NCBI GenBank assembly: GCA_934167465.1
Contig: CAKPKR010000001.1
Location: forward strand, 124,001 to 188,000
Direction: 5' to 3'
DNA length: 64,000 bases
DNA from: an uncultured Bacilli bacterium
GTDB taxonomy: Bacteria; Bacillota_I; Bacilli_A; RF39; UBA660
The notes beneath the pieces were generated by a model. It saw only the letters and a program-made list of their open reading frames with translations, was not told the origin of the DNA and searched no databases. Within the stretch, counting starts at the first letter, position 1. Every line of letters starts with the position of its first letter. The position numbers and the translations under genes were made by a program. This document shows positions 42,298-51,735 of this stretch, piece after piece.

Positions 42298-44523
42298 CTA
42301 TTGATTTATTTCAACCTTTAGTTTTTGAACCAATGCGTCATTTCCTTCATCACTAAGATGAATTTTGTCTGCTAACAAGTATTTAGATTCTTTTATTAAT
42401 TCTTCATAAAAATTTATAAATACAACATTATCACCCAAAGGATTATCAGCAATAGAATTAAATATACTATAGGCATTATTAGTAGAAATTAATATGTAAA
42501 TTTTATGTTCCTTACACAACTCTATCAATTCTCGATACTGATCTAAATTCAAAGTATTAGTATCATCGAATACAAATACAACCTTATAATTTAAAGTTCC
42601 ATTCGTAATAGATTCTTCTATGTCACTCTTAAGTGAATTATAGTTATAATCCTTATTTATATTAAAATTAGCTTCATTAAATTCTTTTTGAAAATATTCG
42701 TATGCATTTAATAATATATCATTTCCATAAAAACTTATTTTACTTTTCAATTTTTCTTCGTGCTTAGTCATTAATTCTTCTTTTTTTATTTGATACTCTG
42801 TAGAATAAATTTGAAATACTGAATCATATATTACATTTGTATACACTTGTTTACCAATTTCAGTTAAGTGAATACCATCGGCCACAAAATATTCTGGATG
42901 ACCGCTCGAAATTGTTTTCCAATCAATTATATGTAAATTCGGATAAGATTCGGCTAAAGAAAATAATTTTTGATTAACATAGTCGTAGTTAGTTGTATTT
43001 ATCCAAAAAACATTATGACCATCACATTTATTCATTATTTCAATTTTACAATCATAGGAACAGTCACCATTAGCACCTAAATTTATAATAATTGGATTGC
43101 CCAACATATTTTTATTTATTAGATCTTGTAATATATCCGCTGCCTTCCATGCAGTTCTAGATATTTTCGCATCAAAATAACCATTTGGAAATGCACCATA
43201 TAGATTATCAACAGCCCCAAGCATAACTGAATCGCCAATTCCGACAACTGGTAAACCTGAAACTATAGATTTTAAATTATTTTCATCATTTTCTAGATTT
43301 TCCAAAGCTTTTATCCATTCATCTTGTTCCTGTTTCATCTGTTGTTCATATTTTTCTTTATTTTCATCTATCATTTTTGTATTTTGTTTCAATTGTTCTT
43401 CTAATTTTTTCATTTCAGCAGTATGATCCTCTGCTAAATAATATTGATATATACCATATGCCGATATTATGATAATTATCGAAAGGATTAGATACTTAAT
43501 TAACTTAAGCTCTTTTCCATTTAAGGAAAAATGTAAAATGAAAGATAATATTAATATTAAACCTATAACAACAAAAAAATATATATCTTTATTTATATTT
43601 ATGTATTGAAATAAATAAATAATTGGATATTGGAATAAATAAACTTCGTAACTAACACCCGATAAAAATTTTACTATCTTATCAAATAACGTCAAATTAC
43701 TTTCAGGATTAATGGTACCATAGCTAATTAATCTGCAACTAATAATTGTCGTAATTATCATACTATTCAAGAAATACTTAGAACTAGGTTCAACTAGTAT
43801 AAATAGAGATAATAATGCTATTAAATACAATAAAAATATTATTCGATTCAAAAATTTATTAGAAAATGCCAATTGTTTATAATGTGAATGAATAAAGCCT
43901 AATGCCACCCCAAAGAATATGGAGAAAATTCTAGTAAAAGTACCATAATATACAACCATTACATTTTGAGTTAAACTCATTTTATAAAAGTAGACTGTTG
44001 CTATTACTGAAAAGGCTATCATAAAAAAGCAAGGTAAAAATTTACTTACTTTTTCGCCAATCTTACGAAAAATAATAAATATAAAAGGAAATATTAAATC
44101 AAATTGTAATAATATTGATATATACCATAAATGAATAAATGGAGAATCAATATGTCTTGCAAAATAGTCCATACTAGCTCCCAACTGCCAATAATTGTTG
44201 TATCCTAGTAAGACCGATGTTGTCTCAGGTTTTAAATTAAACCAAGTAATATTTTGAAAAAAAGACAAAGCTGTAATTGTTAAAAAAACTACTAAAACAA
44301 GTGGTAAATATAGTTTTAAGAGTCTGTCTTTATAATATGTCAATAAAGAAAACTTTTCTTTCTTAAAAGATGAAGTTGTTGCTAAATATCCACTTAGCAC
44401 AAAAAAAGTACAAACTGCTAAATATCCACCTTTTAATATATTTAGATGGTACAAAAGAATTGCTATACAAGCTACTAATCTTATCAAATCTATATTTTTA
44501 TAATATTTTTTACTTCTTTCCAT
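42298..44523 (-). CDS. OatA/OafA-like membrane acyltransferase with two SGNH-type domains
   Basis: The 741-residue protein starts with an acyltransferase-3 membrane domain of about ten helices (residues 10-360; LIRLVACIAILLYHL with His26, then GGYLAVCTFFVLSGY). A coiled-coil linker (about 365-422) rich in Lys/Glu follows. An SGNH esterase/transferase domain comes next: GIGDSVMLGA with Ser432, NLGANGDC and VADGIHLTEIG with Asp549 and His552. A second related domain at the C-terminus ends ADKIHLSDEG but begins YGNDILLNA, where the catalytic GDS is lost. OatA-like proteins O-acetylate peptidoglycan or surface glycans. Start chosen by AGAGGTG; ATG 44526 is equally possible. Confidence 0.85.
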   Translation of the reverse strand: MERSKKYYKNIDLIRLVACIAILLYHLNILKGGYLAVCTFFVLSGYLATTSSFKKEKFSLLTYYKDRLLKLYLPLVLVVFLTITALSFFQNITWFNLKPETTSVLLGYNNYWQLGASMDYFARHIDSPFIHLWYISILLQFDLIFPFIFIIFRKIGEKVSKFLPCFFMIAFSVIATVYFYKMSLTQNVMVVYYGTFTRIFSIFFGVALGFIHSHYKQLAFSNKFLNRIIFLLYLIALLSLFILVEPSSKYFLNSMIITTIISCRLISYGTINPESNLTLFDKIVKFLSGVSYEVYLFQYPIIYLFQYININKDIYFFVVIGLILILSFILHFSLNGKELKLIKYLILSIIIIISAYGIYQYYLAEDHTAEMKKLEEQLKQNTKMIDENKEKYEQQMKQEQDEWIKALENLENDENNLKSIVSGLPVVGIGDSVMLGAVDNLYGAFPNGYFDAKISRTAWKAADILQDLINKNMLGNPIIINLGANGDCSYDCKIEIMNKCDGHNVFWINTTNYDYVNQKLFSLAESYPNLHIIDWKTISSGHPEYFVADGIHLTEIGKQVYTNVIYDSVFQIYSTEYQIKKEELMTKHEEKLKSKISFYGNDILLNAYEYFQKEFNEANFNINKDYNYNSLKSDIEESITNGTLNYKVVFVFDDTNTLNLDQYRELIELCKEHKIYILISTNNAYSIFNSIADNPLGDNVVFINFYEELIKESKYLLADKIHLSDEGNDALVQKLKVEINQ

Positions 44524-44611
44524 CATAACACCTCTACCATATATCAAAATAAAACTTTACCCAATCTAATTATAGCACCCATTAATCTATATTTAAACAA
44601 TTTAACAGTTA

Positions 44612-45601
44612 TCATTTTATTTTTTTCTTTTTCTTAAAGACAATTGTTATTACAGCAACAACTATTAAGAAAATTCCTATCGATACAACTATCATCCAAT
44701 TACTACTTTTCTTAACAATATTGTTTGTTTTAGTTTTATCTTTTGACTGCACATTTATAGTATTTTTTTCTTTTCTTATAATTTTAATTATATATTCTTT
44801 TGTAGTTTCATCCTCTGCAGTTACTACTAATTTTATTTCGTTTTCACCAACTTTTAAATCATAATTTCCTGTTCCTGTTATAATCGATTTATCATCTTCG
44901 GCTACGGCATTAATTGTTATTTTTTCAATTTCATTTTCTACGTCTATACTGTATTGCAATACGTCCTTATTAAATTCTATAGTTGCATCACTGATTTCTA
45001 TGTTGCTTAAGTTATTATTATTTGATTTTATTATTTCTGTTGGTTCTTCTTGAGTTTGTTGAAATTCATTGTTTGAAGGAATAACGACAGTTGGAGCATA
45101 GTCTAAATATATATATCCAGTTATCCCATAATCATCAGGTGAAAGTGTATATTTACAAGCTATTCTTTTAGCGTTTTCTCTACAATATCTATCTCCTGAT
45201 TCATCAACAGAATTAGCCTCGCAATTGATAAAATCTTCATCTTCTTCATCAATACAAATCTCTGATGAATCCCAAACATTAATTGCATTTTCTCCTATTG
45301 ATTCAACATATCCTACGTGTCCATATGGTGTCCAATTTCCCCAAACAACGATTGAATTAGCTTGAGGTGTTGTTCCTACTGAATATCCAGAATTTTTAGC
45401 ATCATTATACCAGTCTTTAGCGTTACCCCATGATGGTAGACTTATCCCACCCTTTTCATTTGCCATTTTCCAAGCATACCAAGTGCAATTTGTACCATAT
45501 GGTCCTTCAGATATATAAGGATTGGCTTTGATTTCTTTTATATTGAATAGAACTCCAATAAAAAATATATTCAAAATTACCTTTGTTATCTTTTTATTCA
45601 T
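44612..45601 (-). CDS. CHAP-domain cell-wall hydrolase with cadherin-like domain and C-terminal anchor
   Basis: The 329-residue protein has a signal peptide (residues 1-26), a CHAP amidase/endopeptidase domain with Cys39 in NCTWYAW, His95 in YGHVGYVE and Glu100, and a Cadherin-like beta-sandwich domain at about 200-280 (LSNIEISDATIEFNKDVLQY). It ends in a membrane helix (MIVVSIGIFLIVVAVITIVF) with a Lys tail, and so stays membrane-anchored outside. CHAP enzymes cleave peptidoglycan peptides. It is transcribed alone; AAGGTGAATTA precedes the ATG. Confidence 0.85.
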   Translation of the reverse strand: MNKKITKVILNIFFIGVLFNIKEIKANPYISEGPYGTNCTWYAWKMANEKGGISLPSWGNAKDWYNDAKNSGYSVGTTPQANSIVVWGNWTPYGHVGYVESIGENAINVWDSSEICIDEEDEDFINCEANSVDESGDRYCRENAKRIACKYTLSPDDYGITGYIYLDYAPTVVIPSNNEFQQTQEEPTEIIKSNNNNLSNIEISDATIEFNKDVLQYSIDVENEIEKITINAVAEDDKSIITGTGNYDLKVGENEIKLVVTAEDETTKEYIIKIIRKEKNTINVQSKDKTKTNNIVKKSSNWMIVVSIGIFLIVVAVITIVFKKKKKIK

Positions 45602-46021
45602 ATTAATTCACCTTACTATATATTTCTATATTAGATTATACCATAATTAGTTTTTAATAACACATTTTTGAATAAATAATTATACATTATGCAATATTAA
45701 ATTTGTATTTGATTTTTAGACATTTTTACATAGTATATATTTTTTACTATCAAAAATTTCACATTACCTCTACAATATTTTGATATTATTTCAATTATTT
45801 TTTTTTCAACTGTTGTGAGATTTTTTCTTCTAGAAATTCCTACTTTGTTAAGACGTTCATAATGAACTTTTATTATTTTATCATTTTTTATCACATAATT
45901 TACAATTATACATAGTAATTTTGAAATAATAAAAGTCAAAATATTCCTATATAAAAAAAATTAATTTATTTATAAATCTATTGCAAAAAGAAGCAATTTT
46001 TATAAAATTTTTGCCTCTTTA
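45602..46021. other. Intergenic region, 420 nt
   Basis: It contains the terminator of the next gene at 45985-46017. A weak minus-strand 80-codon frame (45697-45939, TTG start) has no recognisable family and is not called. Otherwise the DNA is AT-rich without recognised sites. Confidence 0.5.
45985..46017 (-). terminator. Terminator of the surface-protein locus
   Basis: Arms GAAGCAA (45990-45996) and TTGCCTC (46011-46017) with one G-U pair and an inner A/T stem, then TTTTTG on the minus strand. Confidence 0.65.
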
Positions 46022-46567
46022 TTAATTACCCTCAAGTATTATTTGACCATCTATAATTGGTATGTTAGGAAAACTTGCATCCATTAATGTAAAGTTTCTA
46101 ACTGGTGCTGTCGGATTTGTTATCTGCACTGTTTCTGATGCTTCAGTCATAGTAATTGATTTAACGGAATCCTCAAATGTATGACCTCCATCGCTTGATA
46201 TTTGCTTATAGTATATTGCAGTACTTCCTGATTCAGCAAATGGAACATTATCAAATACAGCGTCCCCATCTTCATTAGTTGTTATTTCATTTCCAACAAT
46301 TGTTCCTGTACTATCTGTTCTTATAAATTTAGCACCAACAATTTGCACTCCAGTATTAGGATCTCCTGTATCTGTTACATGAAGTGTTAATTTTCCTTTT
46401 GCACTTATTGTAAATGCATATGTAGCAGTCCCATCCATAATGGTAACACTTTTCGGATTAAGTGTTGCCGCATCATATCCACCAGCTACCGCTTGAGCAT
46501 TATATGTTCCTGTAACAAGTTCAATACTTCCTTTACCATTTGTTATTGGGATTGTATGTCTTGCCAT
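46022..46567 (-). CDS. Signal-less beta-rich surface-type protein (prealbumin-like repeat)
   Basis: This 181-residue protein has no signal peptide. A Gly/Thr-rich beta N-terminus (KGSIELVTGTYNAQAVAGGY) is followed by a prealbumin-like domain at residues about 57-130 (GKLTLHVTDTGDPNTGVQIVGAKF, TNEDGDAVFDNVPFAESG) of the kind found in SpaA-type pilins and other surface proteins. It ends without an LPXTG or membrane anchor. It overlaps the preceding gene by 25 nt. Absence of any secretion signal, shared with its three neighbours, fits a spore-surface or other non-Sec-exported structure. Function unknown. Confidence 0.6.
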   Translation of the reverse strand: MARHTIPITNGKGSIELVTGTYNAQAVAGGYDAATLNPKSVTIMDGTATYAFTISAKGKLTLHVTDTGDPNTGVQIVGAKFIRTDSTGTIVGNEITTNEDGDAVFDNVPFAESGSTAIYYKQISSDGGHTFEDSVKSITMTEASETVQITNPTAPVRNFTLMDASFPNIPIIDGQIILEGN

Positions 46568-46902
46568 AGTATCATCTTACCTCCTTCTATTTTTATATTT
46601 GGATAATATTTATCCTTTAATAAAATTGTAACAAGATGTTCTTTCTTTTTATTAATGTCAATATTTATGCAATAAACATTATCATTCCTTGCAATTAATG
46701 GTATTTTAACAATTGATAAATTAGAATATATGAATAATTTATATACATCATTATTACAAATTGGTATTTTCACTTTTCCATAATTATCAGTTATTCCATC
46801 AAAAACAATTTTATTATATTTATCTCTTAGTATAATTTTTAAATCACTAGGGTTCATACTTTCGCTGCTAAAAAGTTTAATATAAATATAATCTATTCTC
46901 AT
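46543..46902 (-). CDS. Small beta-sandwich hypothetical protein of the surface locus
   Basis: This 119-residue protein has no signal peptide. The beta-rich sequence (LKIILRDKYNKIVFDGITDNYGKVKIPI near residues 20-48) resembles a carboxypeptidase-regulatory/prealbumin-like fold. I do not recognise a named family. It lies between the beta-helix protein gene and the prealbumin-like gene, overlapping the latter by 25 nt, so they probably form one transcript and one structure. Confidence 0.5.
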   Translation of the reverse strand: MRIDYIYIKLFSSESMNPSDLKIILRDKYNKIVFDGITDNYGKVKIPICNNDVYKLFIYSNLSIVKIPLIARNDNVYCINIDINKKKEHLVTILLKDKYYPNIKIEGGKMILWQDIQSQ

Positions 46903-46956
46903 AATTCACCTCATTACAATATAATTTATGAATCAAACCTCTTTCTTGTAAAGTCA

Positions 46957-48813
46957 TTATGCCTCAACACTCCAAACTATTAATGTTGAATAATCTTCAT
47001 TTTCAAACAAGTCTTTACTGGGTTTTAAAAATAATCCTTTATCAATCGAAAATGTAATATTACTAACATTTACATTCCCTCCATTATCATTTGATTCATA
47101 TATTAATTTTTTATATGTTTTCAAAAGAGTTTCTTCATTATTAAATTTCTTAAAAAATAATGAATCTATTAATACTTTGCCTGAACTCTCTATCATTGGA
47201 TTTGTATAATTTAAATATAGTTTCCAGTTAGTACTATTTATCCTACTATCAACTACAGTTACAACTGTTTCTTTTTGTTTAGGTAATATAGTTGGATTAG
47301 TTGAAGATGGTATTATACTAAAGGTAATATTTTCTGTTGTCTTTAAAAGAGTTAACTCGCCCATAAAAGGAGTTGTTACTCTTCTCTCAGCAAAGCAACT
47401 ATTTAAACAAGTTGTTATTTTAACTTTTGTATTATCTGCAATAGTAGAATCAATATTTGCTTCGAAAAAGCCATTTTCATCTGATTCTACTATTAAACTT
47501 TTATTATCATATTCTATTTTAACATTTGCGTGAGGCTTGGTATGACCCGAAATAGCATCTATAGAAGATGTAATTGGATGAATATTTGTTTTATTCAACC
47601 CAATAGTCAATATTTTTATATTCTGTAGAGTAAAACTATTTATATCTGTTAATGAACTTAATTCAGAGTCTGTGAAATTATGGGATGTAACTGTAGTATT
47701 ATCTTTATTTAGTATACCTGTTATTTTAGCAGGAGTATTTTCTTTATACCAATAGAATGCTGGAGTATCATCAAGACCACAAGCAGAAGTATAGTCAAGA
47801 GCATATATCCACATATTAATTCTACTAAAACTAAATATAAAATCTACAGGATTATTGGTATAGACTACATTTGCATTTTTGGTATAAATATTTACATATT
47901 TAGGATTATTCAGTATAAATTTTTGGTTTATCCCTTTAAAATAAATATTATAATTATCAGTTGGTGTAGTCATATATGTGTTTATTACCGATATGCTTGC
48001 ACCTTCTTTAACCATAAAATCTCCAAATACATTCCACATTGGAACTCTTTGATGACTTTTTTCAATAAATGTAAAATTAGCCATTTCCTCTATTACAACA
48101 TTTCTAGCACCATGAGTTGTAGTTATTGCGAAACCATTTCCCGTTGTTAAAAGAAATTCTGCGCCATGTCCAACTATCAAATCTAACCTATTAGTTCCAT
48201 TCATAAGTTCCTTATTAGTTGTAATATTTACATTACTATTAGGGACTATTTTAATATAAGATGGTATAACATCATTAAAAAAGAAAACTGTATTTGTATT
48301 TGAACTACTTGTAATTGTTGTATTTCCTCCAATTATAATTCTATTAGAATCACATACTTTTTGTACTGAAACATTATTAGTGTCTTTTGCATCTATTATG
48401 GAATCAATAATTTTAGTTGTTCCATAATAATTACATGAAAGTTCTATTCCACTAAAATTTATATTATTATATTCTATCACCACATTAGAATAATTTGGAT
48501 GCGATGGAACATATACAACTCCATAATTATGAGAAGATATGATATTCATATTTTTTAATATAATCCTTTTATTTGCTGTACTTACTTTTATAACCGTTTC
48601 TTCTGAACTCAGATTATTTGTATAAGTATATTTTGTATTATTATATGTTCCATCAATTGTTACTTTACTTTTATTGCTATTTATAACAAAACCACTTGTT
48701 GCAGTAATATCATTTCCTAAATAAATGTAATTATAATTGTTTTCTTCACTTAATACCTGTTTTAATTCTTCATTATTATTTATTACAACAGTATTATCAT
48801 TTATTATTTGCAT
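46957..48813 (-). CDS. Beta-helix plus Ig-like surface-type protein without signal peptide
   Basis: The 618-residue protein begins with a right-handed beta-helix-like region (residues about 10-340) of repeated short strands (VTIDGTYNN, IILKNMNIISSHNYGVVYVP, RNVVIEEMANFTFI). An Ig-like domain follows (SIDAISGHTKPHANVKIEYD near residue 405) and a C-terminal beta domain (WKLYLNYTNPM, FSIDKGLFLKP, IVWSVEA). It resembles Firmicutes adhesin-like proteins, yet has no signal peptide or anchor. ATG 48813 is preceded by GGAAAGTGATGAT. It is downstream of the collagen-like gene. A structural role is inferred. Confidence 0.65.
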   Translation of the reverse strand: MQIINDNTVVINNNEELKQVLSEENNYNYIYLGNDITATSGFVINSNKSKVTIDGTYNNTKYTYTNNLSSEETVIKVSTANKRIILKNMNIISSHNYGVVYVPSHPNYSNVVIEYNNINFSGIELSCNYYGTTKIIDSIIDAKDTNNVSVQKVCDSNRIIIGGNTTITSSSNTNTVFFFNDVIPSYIKIVPNSNVNITTNKELMNGTNRLDLIVGHGAEFLLTTGNGFAITTTHGARNVVIEEMANFTFIEKSHQRVPMWNVFGDFMVKEGASISVINTYMTTPTDNYNIYFKGINQKFILNNPKYVNIYTKNANVVYTNNPVDFIFSFSRINMWIYALDYTSACGLDDTPAFYWYKENTPAKITGILNKDNTTVTSHNFTDSELSSLTDINSFTLQNIKILTIGLNKTNIHPITSSIDAISGHTKPHANVKIEYDNKSLIVESDENGFFEANIDSTIADNTKVKITTCLNSCFAERRVTTPFMGELTLLKTTENITFSIIPSSTNPTILPKQKETVVTVVDSRINSTNWKLYLNYTNPMIESSGKVLIDSLFFKKFNNEETLLKTYKKLIYESNDNGGNVNVSNITFSIDKGLFLKPSKDLFENEDYSTLIVWSVEA

Positions 48814-48875
48814 ATCATCACTTTCCTTTAACATATTTTATGACTCATATTGACTTTAAAATAATTAATTCATAA

Positions 48876-48901
48876 CAAAAAGAGCAGAAATATCTACTCT
48901 T
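48876..48901 (-). terminator. Terminator of the collagen-like gene
   Basis: Arms AAGAGCAGA (48880-48888) and TCTACTCTT (48893-48901) with one G-U pair, then TTTTTG on the minus strand. The stop codon at 48900-48902 overlaps it. Confidence 0.75.
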
Positions 48902-50024
48902 AATGTATTTTGGTAACACTTAACACTGCACTAGTGCTTCCATTAAATATCATATTAACAGTCATAGATGGCTTTACATTTAATGTAACAAGATCATCCT
49001 TATTAAGGGATACAATAGTTGAACCACTTATACAATTAATTATTTGTGCTTGAAATTCACTTGTTGTATTCGTTGCTGGTTGTAGTATGTCATTTGCTCT
49101 TACAGACGTTGTTAAAGAACAATCTTCGTTTGTTGCTCCACATAATGAATATGAAATAAGATAAACACCATTTTCTTTTATTTTTATTGAATTGTTATCT
49201 GGATATTCTGTGAGAAATGCAGTTCCTTTTTCAGGTAGAGGAATTATAGTATCAATTCCTTGTGGTAAGTTAAGTTGCGTATTAGTCATTGAATATCTAA
49301 TTCCATAAGAGGATACAAATTCTGTTCCTGGCGGACCTGCTGGTCCCTGTGGACCTCTTTCTCCAACGTCACCTTTTTCGCCTTTTGGAATTAAAAAAGC
49401 TAAATGATGTACCCAATTTTCAAAAGTATCCATAACTTGTGCTGGTTCTCCAGGTTCTAAAGTTTCTGTTTCATCTATGGTAATATGTTCTGTTCTTCCT
49501 ATTTCTCCTGGTAATCCCCTTGGTCCAATATCACCCTTTTCTCCTTTTGGTATTTTAAATTCTAAAACCACATCAACAGGTGTTCCAACATTTATAACCT
49601 CTGCTTCTTCTGTTGGTTCTATTGTTTCAATATTTCCAATTTGAATAGTAGAAGGTCCTTGGTCACCTCTTTCTCCTTTTATTCCCTGCGGACCAATATC
49701 ACCTTTTTCACCCTTCGGTCCAGGTATTCCTTGTGGGCCAATTTTTCCTTCTAATCCCTGTTGTCCTCTAGGTATTTTAAAATTCAAAATAACATCTTCA
49801 ATCGTTCCAACATTTTCTACTTTAGCTTCTTCAAATGGTTCTATTGTTTCTGTAATTCCAACATCAATACTAGCTGGTCCAGGTATTCCTCTATCTCCCT
49901 GAGGACCAACATTGCCTTGTTCTCCTTTTGGGCCTGTAGGGCCTTGAACATAACACAATTGATATTTTTTTCTTTCTTCCTCAATTTTTTTTCTTATTCT
50001 TTCCCAATCATTACAATTATTCAT
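48900..50024 (-). CDS. Collagen-like protein with interleaved domains and BclA-type C-terminal domain
   Basis: The 374-residue protein alternates Gly-X-Y collagen blocks (GPTGPKGEQG, GPKGEKGDIG, GERGPQGPAG) with three copies of a unit of about 38 residues ending in NFKIPRG, EFKIPKG or AFLIPKG and containing ETIEP-type strands. The last 135 residues form a beta-rich domain (FVSSYGIRYSMTNTQL, NGVYLISYSLCG, TTSVRANDI) like the C-terminal trimerising heads of BclA-type exosporium proteins. There is no signal peptide. AAAGGAGG precedes the ATG. A spore-surface filament is the best guess; a cell-surface adhesin is the alternative. Confidence 0.75.
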   Translation of the reverse strand: MNNCNDWERIRKKIEEERKKYQLCYVQGPTGPKGEQGNVGPQGDRGIPGPASIDVGITETIEPFEEAKVENVGTIEDVILNFKIPRGQQGLEGKIGPQGIPGPKGEKGDIGPQGIKGERGDQGPSTIQIGNIETIEPTEEAEVINVGTPVDVVLEFKIPKGEKGDIGPRGLPGEIGRTEHITIDETETLEPGEPAQVMDTFENWVHHLAFLIPKGEKGDVGERGPQGPAGPPGTEFVSSYGIRYSMTNTQLNLPQGIDTIIPLPEKGTAFLTEYPDNNSIKIKENGVYLISYSLCGATNEDCSLTTSVRANDILQPATNTTSEFQAQIINCISGSTIVSLNKDDLVTLNVKPSMTVNMIFNGSTSAVLSVTKIH

Positions 50025-50078
50025 TATACATCCTCCTTTATTTTTTAAGATTAATTCTCAATTTTAATTTTCCTATTT

Positions 50079-50105
50079 TAATTTATGAAGATACTTTTAA
50101 AATGT
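50079..50105 (-). promoter_or_regulatory. Possible sigma-K/E-like promoter of the collagen-like gene
   Basis: AC (50104-50105), 16 nt, CATAAATTA (50079-50087) on the minus strand fits the mother-cell sigma-K pattern AC-N16-CATANNNTA, 54 nt before the start. In AT-rich DNA chance matches are common. Confidence 0.3.
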
Positions 50106-50339
50106 ATAATGAATATATAATAAAATATTAATACAATAATCTAAATAATCTCCATATAACATATTACCCTCTATACTTGTTACTCCATTTATAAATTCAT
50201 CGTATGCTTTTTGTCCCGCTATGTATTCTTCATTCTTTGTCTTAAAGCCACTTTTTGTTATTTGTTTTCTCTTTCCATTTACCTTTCCTGCTTCAAAGCA
50301 ATATTGATATACATTAGCTCTTTTTCTTATGCTAATCAT
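50097..50339 (-). pseudogene. Tyrosine integrase N-terminal fragment
   Basis: Eighty codons starting at ATG 50339 (AAGGAG upstream) match the arm-type DNA-binding start of Tn916-family integrases: ISIRKRANVYQYCFEAGK, then NGKRKQITKSGFKTKNE. The SAM-like domain starts (MLYGDYLDYC) and is cut off after about ten residues. The catalytic domain with the Arg/His/Tyr residues is absent. It is a mobile-element remnant at the edge of the surface locus. Confidence 0.75.
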
Positions 50340-50400
50340 TTCATCACTCTCCTTATCTTTGATATACATATAAAAATAGAGTATACCTACATGATACACT

Positions 50401-51397
50401 CTATTCATTCTTTGCTTTATCATCAATTTTATTACTTATTGCTTTTAAAGTTTCTAAATACTCTTTTTCCACTGGACTTATTGTTTTTACTTGATATTTC
50501 TTATATTCATCTTTTGCTTTTTCTATTGCTTTATTATGACTAATTGCACCTGCACCAACAAGTAGCTTTTCTCCAGTACTAGAAAGGATTGTATCCAGTT
50601 GCTTAATATAATCATCCATATGCATTGGATTATGTCTAATTGCTTGTATTTCAGCAAAATCAAAATATCCAGATACTAAATTATTTAAAATTTTTAATTC
50701 TTCTTCTGTTAAATAATTTTTAGCAATTATAACATCACTCATTACTGGCAAATCACCTTTAAAAGTAGTCAATCCCATAAAATGTTTATCAGAATTTGCC
50801 CTTTCATATATTACTTCAGGTGCTGTATGTCCATGGGCAGCATAATGAAGTTTATTTTGAACAATTTTAAAAAATTCAATTGATTTATTGTCTTTACACA
50901 GCAGTCGCATACAAATCAAGAACTTGTCTATATAATACTTTTTCAGATGATCTTATATCTTTAATTCTGGCAAGTAATTCTTTCCAATAATTTCCTCAAC
51001 CATTTCCTTTAAGTCTTTCATCATCCATAGTGAAGCCTTTAATCATATATTCTTTTAATCTTTCAGTCGCCCATCTTCTAAAATTAGTAGCAACTTTGGA
51101 TTTTATTCTATATCCTAAAGATATAATCATATCTAAATTGTAATATGGAATCTCTCTATTTACTGTTCTATTACCTTCTATTCGAACTTGTCGAAAATTT
51201 TGACATGTTGAACTCTTATCCAATTCTTCTTCAGCATAAATATTATTTATATGTTCAATAATATTTGTTCTAGATGTCGAAAACAATTCTGCCATTTGTT
51301 GTTGTGATAGCCATACTGTTTCATCTTCAAGTTTTACGTTTATTTTTGTTTTACCATCTTCTAGTTGATATATTACTATATTATTTTTTTCTTCCAT
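50401..51397 (-). pseudogene. RhuM-family protein, broken by a TGA and a frameshift
   Basis: The N-terminal piece (51397 to 50996) has the RhuM opening IVIYQLEDGKTKINVKLEDETVWLSQQQMAELF and RRWATERLKEYMIKGF, then TGA at 50996-50998 where relatives have Gly (NG-stop-GNYWKELLARI). The frame then continues with family sequence to about 50900, where a further shift leads to the C-terminal piece (CKDNKSIEFFKIVQNKLHYAAHGHTAPE) ending at 50401. RhuM proteins have a winged-helix-like N-terminus and occur on mobile elements. The gene is inactive by two lesions. AAAGGAGG precedes the start. Confidence 0.85.
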
Positions 51398-51548
51398 TAA
51401 AAACCTCCTTTTTAAATTTAAAAGGTGTCAACACATTATTTCTCGTTCACACCTTATTTTACTACAAATTTTCAAGATTTTGTGGACAAGATATGAAACC
51501 TGAACCAACTTAATAATTTTTAAATTTTAAATATTTCCTTATTTTATG

Positions 51549-51593
51549 CTACTTTCCACAGCATTGTTTGTATTTTTTTCCCGAACCACATGG
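51549..51593 (-). pseudogene. SEC-C motif remnant
   Basis: Fourteen codons read PCGSGKKYKQCCGK then TAG, matching the zinc-binding tail of SecA (PCGSGRKYKQCCGK at 54015-54059). A stop lies three codons upstream, so only the tail survives. It differs from the secA copy at many bases and is therefore an old remnant. Confidence 0.7.
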
Positions 51594-51701
51594 AATAAGT
51601 TACAATTTTTGAGTAATTTTTTCCTTTTAAATTGGCTTTTTTTATTTTTAAATAATAATTATTTGTTGAAAAATTGTAAGTTTTTATTCAAGAGTGTATC
51701 T

Positions 51702-51717
51702 AAAAACGTATCTAAAA
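51702..51717. repeat. 16-bp direct repeat, copy 1
   Basis: AAAAACGTATCTAAAA, identical to 53909-53924. Both copies lie beside a second GTATCT/ATATCT, giving tandem half-sites 11-12 bp apart, as at recombinase attachment sites. Confidence 0.55.
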
Positions 51718-51735
51718 AAATAGATTTAATTTATT

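Larger units (their letters stand above)
51398..51735. other. Non-coding mobile-element debris
   Basis: 338 nt without an intact gene. It contains a SEC-C motif remnant (51549-51593) and one copy of the 16-bp direct repeat (51702-51717). Confidence 0.6.

Noticed and set aside
45697..45939. 80-codon minus frame with TTG start
   Set aside because: No family resemblance and a weak ribosome site. It could be real but I cannot support it.
50401..51397. TGA in the RhuM gene read as a sense codon (Gly or Trp recoding)
   Set aside because: TGA ends other genes here (for example 11137 and 10421), tryptophans are TGG, and the same gene has a second lesion.
51549..51593. SEC-C copy as an exact att duplication of the secA 3' end
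   Set aside because: Protein motif matches, but the DNA differs at many positions and orientation relative to the 16-bp repeats is not that of a simple attL/attR pair.
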